NCBI GenBank assembly: GCA_029219885.1 | Contig: JAQXUH010000079.1 | Coordinates: forward strand, 1 to 36,416 | DNA length: 36,416 bases | Direction: 5' to 3' | From: Eubacteriales bacterium | GTDB lineage: Bacteria > Bacillota > Clostridia > Oscillospirales > Acutalibacteraceae | Shown here: positions 9,428-18,635 of the stretch, piece by piece | How the letters are laid out: each line of letters opens with the position of its first letter | Position numbering within the stretch: position 1 is the stretch's first letter | Translations under genes and position numbers: made by a program | The notes under the pieces: model-generated | Seen by the model: only the letters and a program-made list of their open reading frames with translations | The model's database searches: none | Told to the model about the DNA's origin: nothing

Positions 9428-10678
9428 TTGAATATTTCAGAAAGTCTGAAAATTGCAGTAAAGTGTATTAAGGCTAACTGGATGCGAAGCCTTCTCACAA
9501 TGCTTGGTATTATCATCGGTATCAGCTCCGTAATTATGATTATCGGTGCCGGTACAGGTGTAAGAGATTATATCGTAGGTCTTATTGAGGATATGGGCTC
9601 TAATGCTGTTCTTGTCAGCGTTGACGCTACTACTGCTCAGGACTCCGATTATATTACACTTGACGATGTAGAAAATATTAAGAATAAGGTTGACGGCGTT
9701 GAAAGATGCTCACCAATGCTTATGGGCTTCGGCAGAGCTACTATTGACAAGTCAGCAACAGAGGCAACTGCAATGCTTATCGGTGTAAACAGCGACGTTC
9801 AGTTTGCTTTGACGAATACATGTGAATACGGGCGATTTTTCACCGATGAGGAGTATAATGCAAATGCTCCCGTGGCGGTAATAGGTACAAATTCCGCTGA
9901 TATGGCTTTCGGCTATCAGGATGTTACAAACGAATATATAACAGTTTCATCCAGCGGTAAGTCTATGAAAATCAAGATTTGCGGTGTTGCAAACATTGAT
10001 GCTCTTGCAAACTCCCTTGGCGGCGGCTCCAATATGGGCGAAATATTTACTCAGGGTACCGACAAGGTTATCGTTGCTCTGTTTATGCCTTGTACCACTC
10101 TTACTCAGATTACAGGTGCAGATGCACAGCTTAGCAGCGTGTTCGTTATTGCCGAAGAGGGTTATGACTATGACGCTTTAGGTAATGCCACCGTAAACTA
10201 TTTAAAGTCAGCTCACGGCAACTATTCAAACAGTATGTATACAGCTCAGAATATGGCTACATACGTTGAGATTGTTGATATCATTATGTCAGTTCTTACT
10301 GCATTTATTGCCTGCGTTGGTGCTATTTCACTTATAGTCGGCGGTATAGGCGTTATGAATATTATGCTTGTTTCCGTAACAGAACGAACGCGTGAGATTG
10401 GTATACGAAAATCTTTGGGTGCCAAGACGAAAGTCATTACTATGCAGTTCTTGACCGAGTCTATAATCTTGTGTCTGATAGGCGGTATAATAGGTGTTAC
10501 CATAGGTGTTGCAGGTGCTTATGCGGCTTGCTCCTTAATTAATATTGCACCTAATATCACTTGGTGGCTTATCCTTGTTGCGTTGCTGTTCTCCAGTGGC
10601 GTAGGCCTGTTCTTCGGTATTTATCCTGCTCGTAAGGCAGCACAGATGAGCCCTATCGATGCACTCAGAAGTGAATAA
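9428..10678 (+). CDS. MacB/FtsX-family ABC transporter permease (TTG start)
   Basis: NISESLKIAVKCIKANWMRSLLTMLGIIIGISSVIMIIGAGTGV...GGIGVMNIMLVSVTERTREIGIRKSLGAKTKVI..QFLTESI...YPARKAAQMSPIDALRSE. Confidence 0.92.
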   Translation: MNISESLKIAVKCIKANWMRSLLTMLGIIIGISSVIMIIGAGTGVRDYIVGLIEDMGSNAVLVSVDATTAQDSDYITLDDVENIKNKVDGVERCSPMLMGFGRATIDKSATEATAMLIGVNSDVQFALTNTCEYGRFFTDEEYNANAPVAVIGTNSADMAFGYQDVTNEYITVSSSGKSMKIKICGVANIDALANSLGGGSNMGEIFTQGTDKVIVALFMPCTTLTQITGADAQLSSVFVIAEEGYDYDALGNATVNYLKSAHGNYSNSMYTAQNMATYVEIVDIIMSVLTAFIACVGAISLIVGGIGVMNIMLVSVTERTREIGIRKSLGAKTKVITMQFLTESIILCLIGGIIGVTIGVAGAYAACSLINIAPNITWWLILVALLFSSGVGLFFGIYPARKAAQMSPIDALRSE

Positions 10679-10690
10679 TTTTTAGATTTT

Positions 10691-10727
10691 AAAGCTGTTT
10701 CGGACGTTGGTTTGAAACAGCTTTTTA
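10691..10727 (+). terminator. Rho-independent terminator after MacB-like permease
   Basis: AAAGCTGTTTC (10691-10701) / GAAACAGCTTT (10714-10724) followed by TT. Confidence 0.85.
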
Positions 10728-10742
10728 TCATTTTAAAGGGTA

Positions 10743-10771
10743 TAGACAAATTTTTTCTTTTATTATATAAT
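10743..10771 (+). promoter_or_regulatory. Sigma-A type promoter upstream of rimM
   Basis: TAGACA (10743-10748), 17 bp spacer, TATAAT (10766-10771). Confidence 0.7.
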
Positions 10772-10803
10772 GATACCTGTAATAAGATTTTTACGGTGAT
10801 ATT

Positions 10804-11313
10804 ATGAAACAGTTTTTAGAAGTGGGAAAGCTTAATAATACCCACGGCATTAAAGGTGAGCTTAAAATGCTCCTTTGGTGCGACGATATAGATTATTTAA
10901 AGCAGTTTAAAACTCTTTATCTTGATGATAAGGGAGAGAAAACGCTGGAGGTTCTTTCTGTCCGTCCTCAAAAGAATATGGCTATAATCAAATTTAAAGG
11001 CGTTGATACTATCAATGATGCAGAGGCTCTCAAAGGCAAGGTTATTTACGGCGACAGAAACGATGCAAAAATTGACGAGGGTGCCAATTATATTGCCGAT
11101 ATCATAGGCTGTTATGTGGTGGATATTGACACGGAAGAAGAATACGGCAAGGTTGTGGATGTGGTAAATTACGGCTCCTGCGATATTTACGATATTGAAT
11201 CTTGGGGCAAGCATAAGCTGATACCTGCAACAGCCGATATTGTCAAGGAGATTAATACGGAATATAAGGTTATAAGAATTAAGGCTATGAAAGGATTATT
11301 TGATGAGGATTGA
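10804..11313 (+). CDS. rimM: Ribosome maturation factor RimM
   Basis: FLEVGKLNNTHGIKGELKM..., PRC-barrel C-terminus; adjacent to trmD. Confidence 0.95.
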   Translation: MKQFLEVGKLNNTHGIKGELKMLLWCDDIDYLKQFKTLYLDDKGEKTLEVLSVRPQKNMAIIKFKGVDTINDAEALKGKVIYGDRNDAKIDEGANYIADIIGCYVVDIDTEEEYGKVVDVVNYGSCDIYDIESWGKHKLIPATADIVKEINTEYKVIRIKAMKGLFDED

Positions 11314-12034
11314 CATTCTTACTCTTTTTCCTGCAATGTGCGAGGCAGTAGTCAGCGAGTCTGTTATCGGTAGGGCACGTCAGGCGGGAAAGGTTGAGAT
11401 TAATTGCATAGACATTAGAGATTACACCCTCGACAAACACAGGAGAGTTGACGACAAGCCCTATGGCGGCGGTATGGGTATGATAATGGCACCGCAGCCT
11501 ATATATGACTGCTTTCAGTCACTTTGCAGTGAAATAGGCAGCAAACCACACCTGATTTATCTTACACCTCAGGGAAAAACGCTGACTCAGGAAAGAGTAA
11601 AAGAGCTTTCAAAGCTTGACAATATTGCACTTCTCTGCGGTCATTACGAGGGAATTGACGAGAGGGTTATCGAGGAGCTTCAGCCGGAGGAAATCTCGGT
11701 GGGCGACTACGTTCTTACAGGCGGTGAGCTTCCTGCTCTTATAGTTGCCGACGCTGTGTCAAGAATGCTTCCCGGTGTTCTCAGCGACGATGAATGTTTT
11801 GAAGAGGAGAGCCATTTTAATTCTCTCCTTGAATATCCTCAATACACTCATCCATCTGAATGGAACGGCAGAACAGTACCCGATGTTCTTCTTTCAGGTC
11901 ATCACGCAAATGTGGAAAAATGGCGTAGAGAAAAATCACTACAGCGTACACTTGAAAGACGTCCCGATATGCTTGAGAACGCAGAGCTTACTAAGAAAGA
12001 CAGAGAGTTCCTGTCGAATTTAAAAAAAGAATAA
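11303..12034 (+). CDS. trmD: tRNA (guanine-N1)-methyltransferase
   Basis: MRIDILTLFPAMCEAVVSESVIGRARQAG, DDKPYGGGMGMIMAPQPIYD, LLCGHYEGIDERVIE..., ISVGDYVLTGGELPALIVADAVSRMLPGVL. ORF listed from a TTG at 11300; ATG at 11303. Confidence 0.96.
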   Translation: MRIDILTLFPAMCEAVVSESVIGRARQAGKVEINCIDIRDYTLDKHRRVDDKPYGGGMGMIMAPQPIYDCFQSLCSEIGSKPHLIYLTPQGKTLTQERVKELSKLDNIALLCGHYEGIDERVIEELQPEEISVGDYVLTGGELPALIVADAVSRMLPGVLSDDECFEEESHFNSLLEYPQYTHPSEWNGRTVPDVLLSGHHANVEKWRREKSLQRTLERRPDMLENAELTKKDREFLSNLKKE

Positions 12035-12115
12035 AAAATTATGTGTAAATTGCACAAATCAAGCCTTTTAATTTTGGTCGCAATTAACAAGTCAAACGAA
12101 CTTGAGCCGAAGTTG

Positions 12116-12143
12116 TTGACCGAAATAATTTTGGTGGTATAAT
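12116..12143 (+). promoter_or_regulatory. Sigma-A type promoter upstream of HPr gene
   Basis: TTGACC (12116-12121), 16 bp spacer, TATAAT (12138-12143). Confidence 0.65.
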
Positions 12144-12214
12144 ATGTAAAGAACAAAGGGAAAATAAGTTTATCCACCATATATTGTATTTTAACTGATT
12201 GAGAGGTTTTAATT

Positions 12215-12478
12215 ATGTTCGTTAAAGATGTTAAAGTAGAAAATCAGGTTGGTCTTCACGCTCGTCCTGCAACATTCTTCATCCAAAAGGCAAATGAGTT
12301 CAAGTCATCAATTTGGGTAGAGAAGGAAGAGAGAAGAGTTAATGCAAAGAGCCTTTTAGGTGTTCTTTCTCTCGGCATTATGGGCGGAACCGATATCAGA
12401 ATTATTGCTGACGGTTCTGACGAAGAGGCTGCTGTTGAGGGTCTTGTTGCTCTTGTTAAGTCAGGCTTTACAGAGTAA
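12215..12478 (+). CDS. ptsH: Phosphocarrier protein HPr
   Basis: VENQVGLHARPATFFIQKA (His15 site) and NAKSLLGVLSLGIMGG (Ser46-type site); 87 aa. Confidence 0.92.
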   Translation: MFVKDVKVENQVGLHARPATFFIQKANEFKSSIWVEKEERRVNAKSLLGVLSLGIMGGTDIRIIADGSDEEAAVEGLVALVKSGFTE

Positions 12479-12502
12479 TTTATTTGTATTTCGATTTTAT
12501 TT

Positions 12503-12541
12503 GCACAGTATTGTTTTTCTGCGATACTGTGCTTTATTTTT
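12503..12541 (+). terminator. Rho-independent terminator after HPr
   Basis: GCACAGTAT (12503-12511) / ATACTGTGC (12524-12532) followed by TTTATTTTT. Confidence 0.85.
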
Positions 12542-12582
12542 TGCTGACTTTATGATAAACTAAAGATATGTGAGGTGATACT

Positions 12583-14403
12583 GTGACCGAAAAGGAGCTT
12601 AGAAAAAAAGCAATGGCACTTCCGCTTCAGCCCGGAGTGTACATTATGAAAAATAAGGATAAAAAAATAATCTACATCGGCAAGGCAAAAAAGCTGAAAA
12701 ACAGAGTTTCCTCTTATTTCGGCTCACATTCAAATCATTCTCTTAAGGTTATCAGAATGGTGGAGAATGTTGACGATTTCGACTATATTCTCTGCGGCAG
12801 CGAGTTTGAAGCTCTTGTGCTTGAATGCTCACTTATCAAACAGCACCAGCCGAAATATAACATTCTTCTTAAAGACGATAAGGGGTATAACTATATAAAA
12901 ATCACAAAAGGCGAATTTCCTCGAATCAGCGAATGTAAGCGAATGGATGATGACGGTGCAACGTATATCGGGCCGTATACGTCTAACTTTTCCGTCAAGC
13001 AGGCAGTTGAGGAAACGCTGAAAATATTTAAACTGCCGAGATGCAGTAAGCAGTTTCCTCGTGATTACAAAAAAAGCCGTCCTTGCCTTAACGGCTTTAT
13101 GGGACTTTGCTCCGCACCATGTGCAGGACGCATAACTCAACAGGAATATGCAAATAATGTTAAAGACGCTGTGTCGTTTTTGAAAGGCGGCAGCGTTAAA
13201 GCAGTTAAAGAAATGGAGGCTCAGATGCTGGAGCTTTCGGAAAATTTGCAGTTTGAAGAGGCGGCAAAGCTCCGGGACAGAATTAAGTCTATAAAAAATC
13301 TTGAGGAAAAGCAGAAAGTAGTTTCAATAAATGTTCCTGAAGAAGACGTTTTCGCTCTTGTAAATTCAAATAAAAAGGCGTGCTTTGAGGTTATCCGATT
13401 TGAACACGGAAAGCTCACCGATTCTGAATTCTGGCTTATTGATGCTGTGGATAATCTCCCTCAAGCAAGATTTGAGCTTATTGAACGTTACTACTCAATG
13501 AGAGACAGAATACCGTCACGAATTGCCGTTGACGGAGAAATTGAGGATGAGGAGCTTCTCAAGGAATTTCTGGAGAGTAAGCGAGAAAAGAAAGTTGAAT
13601 TTATTCATCCGCAGAAAGGTGAGCATCTTTCTATCGTCAATATGTGTATTCAAAACGCCAACGAGCATTTGGCACAGCAGCAGGGACGCCTTGGCAGAGA
13701 GCTTGCTGCTCTTGAGGAGCTAAGACAGCTTTTAGGCCTTGAAAAGCTCCCTGAATATATTGAATCTTACGATATTTCTCATACTTTCGGTGCAGACAAC
13801 GTGGCAGGTATGGTTGTTTTCCATAACGGCAGACCGATGAAAAGTGCCTACAAACGCTTTGCAATAAAAGGCTTTGACGGGCAGAATGATGTGGGCTCAA
13901 TGCAGGAGGTTTTGACAAGACGTTTTAACCATTACTACAATGACGATGAGGGCAGTACCTTTAAAATTCTTCCCGATTTAATTCTTCTTGACGGCGGAGA
14001 GCCTCAGGTCAATGCGGTAATGCCTGTTATTTCTTCAATGGGACTGAATGTTCCTGTATTCGGTATGGTTAAGGATAATAAGCACCGAACAAGAGCTATT
14101 GCCTTAAACGGCGGCGAAATTGAGATAAATTCCCACCGACAGGTGTTCACTCTCGTGTCATCAATTCAGGAGGAAGTGCACCGCTTTGCAATTTCCTACC
14201 ACCACAATAAGCATAAAAAGAGCACTCTTTCCACCTCTCTTACAAAAATTGACGGCATAGGCGACGCTAAAGCAAAGGCACTTTTAAAGCATTTTAAAAC
14301 AGTTACCGCAATTAAAGAAGCAGAGCCTGAAGCTCTTGAGGCGGTCAGCGGAATAAGCAAAAAAAATGCAGAGGATATTTATAATTTTTATCACAAATTG
14401 TAA
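12583..14403 (+). CDS. uvrC: Excinuclease ABC subunit C (GTG start)
   Basis: LPLQPGVYIMKNKDKKIIYIGKAKKLKNRVSSYF (GIY-YIG), UVR motif, YDISHTFGADNVAGMVVF, DLILLDGGEPQVNAV, C-terminal HhH. Confidence 0.96.
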   Translation: MTEKELRKKAMALPLQPGVYIMKNKDKKIIYIGKAKKLKNRVSSYFGSHSNHSLKVIRMVENVDDFDYILCGSEFEALVLECSLIKQHQPKYNILLKDDKGYNYIKITKGEFPRISECKRMDDDGATYIGPYTSNFSVKQAVEETLKIFKLPRCSKQFPRDYKKSRPCLNGFMGLCSAPCAGRITQQEYANNVKDAVSFLKGGSVKAVKEMEAQMLELSENLQFEEAAKLRDRIKSIKNLEEKQKVVSINVPEEDVFALVNSNKKACFEVIRFEHGKLTDSEFWLIDAVDNLPQARFELIERYYSMRDRIPSRIAVDGEIEDEELLKEFLESKREKKVEFIHPQKGEHLSIVNMCIQNANEHLAQQQGRLGRELAALEELRQLLGLEKLPEYIESYDISHTFGADNVAGMVVFHNGRPMKSAYKRFAIKGFDGQNDVGSMQEVLTRRFNHYYNDDEGSTFKILPDLILLDGGEPQVNAVMPVISSMGLNVPVFGMVKDNKHRTRAIALNGGEIEINSHRQVFTLVSSIQEEVHRFAISYHHNKHKKSTLSTSLTKIDGIGDAKAKALLKHFKTVTAIKEAEPEALEAVSGISKKNAEDIYNFYHKL

Positions 14404-14421
14404 AAAATACAGTAAATCATC

Positions 14422-14450
14422 TTGACTAATAAATATCTAATTTGTATAAT
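14422..14450 (+). promoter_or_regulatory. Sigma-A type promoter upstream of rsmD
   Basis: TTGACT (14422-14427), 17 bp spacer, TATAAT (14445-14450). Confidence 0.8.
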
Positions 14451-14466
14451 GGTATGTGATTAGTAG

Positions 14467-14491
14467 ATTGTCTGATAGTGTTTCAGACGAT
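14467..14491 (+). promoter_or_regulatory. 5'-UTR hairpin upstream of rsmD
   Basis: ATTGTCTGA (14467-14475) pairs with TCAGACGAT (14483-14491), with one G-U pair; between the promoter and the ATG. Confidence 0.5.
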
Positions 14492-14507
14492 TATTGAGGG
14501 CTTTTAA

Positions 14508-15050
14508 ATGATGCGTGTTATTACCGGCACCGCAAGGGGAAGACGGCTTGAAACTCTTCCCGGCGAGGATGTCACAAGACCTACAACTGAATCGGTTAAG
14601 GAAGCACTGTTTTCTATGATACAGTTTGAGCTTGAGGACAGTAGAGTGCTTGACCTTTTTGCAGGCTCAGGGCAGCTTGGTATTGAGGCTCTTTCAAGGG
14701 GTGCAAGTCATTGTACCTTTGTGGAGAATAACAGGCAGGCTATGCAGATTACCAAAAATAATGTGGCTCATTGCAGGCTTGAGGATAAGGCAAAATTTGT
14801 TATGTCCGACGCACAGAGCTTTCTTGCTATGAAGAATAATTTTGACATTGCCTTTCTTGACCCACCATATAAGCAGGGAATTATTGAGGGCTGCCTTAAT
14901 AAGCTTCTGCCTATGATGTCCGAGGACGGCGTAGTTATCTGCGAAACCTCCCGTGACGAGAATTTACCTGAAAGTATTTCGGGCTGGTATGCCGACAGAG
15001 TGAGAAGCTACGGCAAAACAAAGCTTACGCTTTACAGGAGGGAAGACTAA
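14508..15050 (+). CDS. rsmD: 16S rRNA (guanine(966)-N(2))-methyltransferase RsmD
   Basis: MRVITGTARGRRLETLPGEDVTRPTTESVKEALFSMIQ, VLDLFAGSGQLGIEALSRGA, FDIAFLDPPY. Confidence 0.95.
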   Translation: MMRVITGTARGRRLETLPGEDVTRPTTESVKEALFSMIQFELEDSRVLDLFAGSGQLGIEALSRGASHCTFVENNRQAMQITKNNVAHCRLEDKAKFVMSDAQSFLAMKNNFDIAFLDPPYKQGIIEGCLNKLLPMMSEDGVVICETSRDENLPESISGWYADRVRSYGKTKLTLYRRED

Positions 15051-15051
15051 T

Positions 15052-15543
15052 ATGAGAATTGCTGTCTGTCCCGGTAGCTTTGACCCTGTTACTCTCGGCC
15101 ATGTGGATATTATTGAAAGGGCGGCCGACCTTTTTGACAAGGTGATTGTCCTTGTTATGAGCAACAGCTCAAAAAAGCCTATGTTCACTCTTGACGAAAG
15201 AGTGGAGCTTATTAAAAAGTGTGTTACTCGACCTAATGTTGAGATTGATACATACAGCGGACTTCTTGTTGATTATGCAAAGGCTCACGACGCTGTGGCT
15301 ATTGTCAAAGGCCTCAGAGCTGTGTCTGATTTCGATTATGAATTTCAGCTTGCACTAATCAATAAAAGTCTTTATCCAAAAATCGAAACTCTGTTTCTTC
15401 CGGCAAAAGGAGAAAATATGTTCCTTTCCTCAAGTATGGTTAAGGAGGTATGCTCTCTTGACGGTGACATTTCCGCCTTTGTGCCGAAAGAGGTAGTAAA
15501 CGATATTTATTTAAGATGTAAAGGAGACGGTTCAAATGACTAA
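15052..15543 (+). CDS. coaD: Phosphopantetheine adenylyltransferase
   Basis: RIAVCPGSFDPVTLGHVDIIERAADLFDKVIVLV, VKGLRAVSDFDYEFQLALINK, FLSSSMVKEV. Confidence 0.97.
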   Translation: MRIAVCPGSFDPVTLGHVDIIERAADLFDKVIVLVMSNSSKKPMFTLDERVELIKKCVTRPNVEIDTYSGLLVDYAKAHDAVAIVKGLRAVSDFDYEFQLALINKSLYPKIETLFLPAKGENMFLSSSMVKEVCSLDGDISAFVPKEVVNDIYLRCKGDGSND

Positions 15544-16105
15544 TACAGATATTTTACTTGAAGATTTAGAGGACGTTCTCGATGACGCTACCTCAATACC
15601 CCTCAGCAAAAAATACGCAGTAGATATTGACAAAATCAAGACTATCATCGAGGATATCCGCCTTAACACTCCTCAGGAGACAAAGCAGGCTAAAGCCATC
15701 GTTGATTCAAGAAACAGCATTATCGAAGAAGCTAAGAAGGAAGCAGCAGACATCGTAGCAAAGGCACAGGAGCAGGCAAGAGAGCTTGTTGCACGTGACC
15801 AGATTACACAGACTGCACAGGCTGAGGCTGCTGACATTATCGCTAAGGCAAAGGCTCAGGGCGATTCTTATGTTGCAGATGCTCAGAATCAGGCATCTGA
15901 AATTCTCGGCAACGCTACAAATCAGGCTAACGAGATGGTTACTACCGCTCAGAATAAGTCAAGAGAAATGCTTACTGCCGTTAACAATTACGCAGATGAT
16001 ACCCTTCTTGCTATCGACGATTCTCTCTATAAAGCTCTTTCAGACGTCAGAAGAATTCGTCAGGGCATTATGGAAAGCCAGAATAAGGGCAAGAAAAACG
16101 GCTGA
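15536..16105 (+). CDS. Alanine-rich coiled-coil protein with hendecad repeats (ATP-synthase-b/V-type-subunit-H-like appearance), unknown function
   Basis: Start overlaps the coaD 3' end; consecutive 11-residue units DIIAKAKAQGD/SYVADAQNQAS/EILGNATNQAN/EMVTTAQNKSR/EMLTAVNNYAD. Confidence 0.75.
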   Translation: MTNTDILLEDLEDVLDDATSIPLSKKYAVDIDKIKTIIEDIRLNTPQETKQAKAIVDSRNSIIEEAKKEAADIVAKAQEQARELVARDQITQTAQAEAADIIAKAKAQGDSYVADAQNQASEILGNATNQANEMVTTAQNKSREMLTAVNNYADDTLLAIDDSLYKALSDVRRIRQGIMESQNKGKKNG

Positions 16106-16124
16106 TTTTAACAGAATTTACACG

Positions 16125-16154
16125 AAGGCTTGGATATTTTCCAGGCCTTTTTTC
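16125..16154 (+). terminator. Rho-independent terminator after coiled-coil gene
   Basis: AAGGCTTGGA (16125-16134) / TCCAGGCCTT (16140-16149, one G-U) followed by TTTTT. Confidence 0.8.
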
Positions 16155-16240
16155 TGTTATCAGGGGAATAAATCGGCATTATTTTGCAGTAACTCTGCAT
16201 TATTAATTAAATATATAATATATAAATATATCCAATTTTC

Positions 16241-16269
16241 TTGATTTTAAGGCGTAATTGTGATAGGAT
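16241..16269 (+). promoter_or_regulatory. Possible sigma-A promoter upstream of ilvD
   Basis: TTGATT (16241-16246), 17 bp spacer, TAGGAT (16264-16269). Confidence 0.4.
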
Positions 16270-16320
16270 AACAAGAAGACAAATATTAAAACTACTTTCA
16301 GTAAAAGAGGTAATATAAAA

Positions 16321-17982
16321 ATGAGATCAGATTTAATCAAAAAGGGTCCGTCAAGGGCTCCTCATCGTTCACTTTTAAGAGCTCTCGGCATTGATGAGCT
16401 TGAAATGGGCAGACCGTTTGTTGCTGTTGTTAATTCAAAGAGCGACTATATTCCTGGCCATATGCATCTTGACAAGATTGCAGAGCAGGTTAAGGCAGGT
16501 ATCAGAAATGCAGGCGGCGTTCCGTTTGAGTTTAACACTATCGGCGTATGCGACGGTATTGCTATGAACCATAAGGGTATGAAATATTCTCTTTGCTCAA
16601 GAGAGCTTATTGCAGATTCTATCGAGGTAATGCTTACTGCACATCCTCTTGACGCAATCGTGTTTATCCCTAACTGCGACAAGATTGTTCCCGGTATGCT
16701 TCTTGCTGCGTGCAGACTTAATCTGCCTTGTATCTTCATCAGCGGCGGTCCTATGCTTCCGGGTAAGAGCACAGAAACTACTAACAGAATCGGTCTTTCC
16801 GAGCAGTTTGAGTATGTTGGTGCAAATTCAGTAGGTAAAATGAGCGACGAAAATCTTGAGTCCTGTGCATTTACCGCTTGCCCGACCTGCGGTTCATGCT
16901 CAGGTATGTATACTGCAAACTCAATGAACTGTCTGACTGAAACTATCGGTATGTCACTTCCGGGCTCAGGTACAATTCCTGCTGTTATGAGTGCAAGACT
17001 TCGCCTTGCTAAAATGGCAGGTGAGAGAGTTATGACTCTCCTTAAAGAGGACATCAAGCCATCTGACATTATCACCGAAAAGGCTATTGAAAACGCTATG
17101 CGTACAGATATGGCTATCGGCTGTTCAACAAATACTATTCTTCATCTTACTGCTATTGCTCACGCAGCAGGTCACGATATCGACCTCAGCGACCTTGACG
17201 CATACGGCAGAAAGACACCGCAGATTTGTAAGCTTAATCCTGCATCATCTGTATTTATTACAGACCTTAACGATGTAGGCGGTATTCAGGCTGTTATGAA
17301 AGAGCTTGCAAGAGGCGGTATGATTAATACTGACGCATTGACAGTAAGCGGAACTGTTGCTGACAGAATTGCCGCTGCTCCTGACGCTGACGGCGAAATT
17401 ATACATACACTTGAAAATCCGTTCTCTGCTGACGGCGGTATCGCTGTTCTTACAGGTAACCTTGCAGAAGAGGGTGCTGTTGTTAAGAAGGGTGCTGTTG
17501 CTCCTGAAATGATGCAGCACAAAGGTCCTGCAAAGTGCTACAACAGTGAGGAAGAGGCAATCGAGGCTATCACAGGCGGTAAGGTTGTTGCAGGTGATGT
17601 TGTTGTTATTCGTTACGAGGGTCCAAAGGGCGGTCCCGGTATGAGAGAAATGCTTTCACCAACCTCTGCTATTATCGGTATGGGACTTGGCTCATCTGTT
17701 GCACTTCTTACTGACGGCCGTTTCTCAGGTGCTACAAGAGGTGCGTCTATCGGTCACGTAAGTCCTGAGGCTGCAATGGGCGGTACAATCGCTCTTGTTG
17801 AGGACGGCGACGAAATCGAAATTGATATTCCTGCAAGAGTTCTCAGAGTTAATGTTTCCGACGAGGTTCTTGCTGAAAGAAAGGCTAAATGGCAGCCTCC
17901 TGTTCAGGAGCTTTCAGGCTATCTCAAGAGATATGCTCAGCACGTAACAAGCGGTTCAAAGGGTGCAGTTTTTGAAGACTGA
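16321..17982 (+). CDS. ilvD: Dihydroxy-acid dehydratase
   Basis: [90 protein letters not shown]. Confidence 0.97.
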   Translation: MRSDLIKKGPSRAPHRSLLRALGIDELEMGRPFVAVVNSKSDYIPGHMHLDKIAEQVKAGIRNAGGVPFEFNTIGVCDGIAMNHKGMKYSLCSRELIADSIEVMLTAHPLDAIVFIPNCDKIVPGMLLAACRLNLPCIFISGGPMLPGKSTETTNRIGLSEQFEYVGANSVGKMSDENLESCAFTACPTCGSCSGMYTANSMNCLTETIGMSLPGSGTIPAVMSARLRLAKMAGERVMTLLKEDIKPSDIITEKAIENAMRTDMAIGCSTNTILHLTAIAHAAGHDIDLSDLDAYGRKTPQICKLNPASSVFITDLNDVGGIQAVMKELARGGMINTDALTVSGTVADRIAAAPDADGEIIHTLENPFSADGGIAVLTGNLAEEGAVVKKGAVAPEMMQHKGPAKCYNSEEEAIEAITGGKVVAGDVVVIRYEGPKGGPGMREMLSPTSAIIGMGLGSSVALLTDGRFSGATRGASIGHVSPEAAMGGTIALVEDGDEIEIDIPARVLRVNVSDEVLAERKAKWQPPVQELSGYLKRYAQHVTSGSKGAVFED

Positions 17983-18000
17983 TTTCCGGAGATTTAGGAT

Positions 18001-18633
18001 ATGAGTGAGAAAAGCGGAAAAAGTAAATCTAAGGGTAAGAATATTGTTAAGGACTATGTTCTGTCTACTGTAATATTCTTAGTTATCGCTCTAGCTGTAA
18101 CTGTTGCAGTAATTTTTGCCGCAATGAAACCGGTAACATCACTTGTTCACGAGGCAGAAAACGCCGCCTCAATATCTGTGGGTGATGTTCAGGTTAAACC
18201 TGCAAAGGAAATGACGGCATTTGATTATGACACTACCGAATACGGAACATATGTAGCAAGAATTGTCTGCGAGGACAGAGGTCTTGATACAGCAGTTTAT
18301 CGTGGCCTTAACAGGGCGTCCACAAGATGCGGTGCAGGCCTTTCAGGCAAAGGTGCGTTCTTTACCGATGACGATACCGCCATCGCAGCAGGCTGTGACG
18401 AAACATATTTTTCAGCCTTGAAGTACGTGGAAAAAGGCGATGTTATAACTGTTTTTACGGCAGATACAGTTGTCAAATATAAAGTGTCCGACGCTTATTA
18501 TGATACGGACGATACTGATTTTGACAGCTTGCAGGGTGATTTGGTGCTTTATTCCGTTTTCTCTGAATTTTCCGATAACGCAGGCAAATGCTATTACGTT
18601 TTTGCAGATAAAATAAGTCAGGAGGGCAATTGA
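18001..18633 (+). CDS. Membrane-anchored sortase-fold-like protein apparently lacking catalytic residues
   Basis: N-terminal TM helix; YGTYVARIVCEDRGLDTAVYRG...GAGLSGKGAFFTDDDTAIAAGCDETYFSALKYVEKGDVITVFTADTVVKYKVSDAYY follows the sortase pattern (I..l.ldtpVy.G...G.g...g....g..iaGH...F..L..v..GD.i.v.t....Y.V), with GC in place of GH and LVLYSVF in place of the TLxTC motif. Confidence 0.6.
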   Translation: MSEKSGKSKSKGKNIVKDYVLSTVIFLVIALAVTVAVIFAAMKPVTSLVHEAENAASISVGDVQVKPAKEMTAFDYDTTEYGTYVARIVCEDRGLDTAVYRGLNRASTRCGAGLSGKGAFFTDDDTAIAAGCDETYFSALKYVEKGDVITVFTADTVVKYKVSDAYYDTDDTDFDSLQGDLVLYSVFSEFSDNAGKCYYVFADKISQEGN

Positions 18634-18635
18634 TT

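Noticed and set aside
12215-12478. Crh (catabolite repression HPr) rather than HPr
   Set aside because: The His15 motif GLHARPA is intact; Crh lacks this histidine.
16106-16320. Possible T-box or attenuator leader before ilvD
   Set aside because: No T-box AGGGTGGNACCGCG-like motif. The only clear hairpin terminates the preceding gene; the TGCAGtaactCTGCA element is short and unsupported.
16446-17075. 209-aa minus-strand ORF opposite ilvD
   Set aside because: Lies wholly within well-conserved ilvD; reads as the antisense shadow of biased codon usage, with no recognisable motif.
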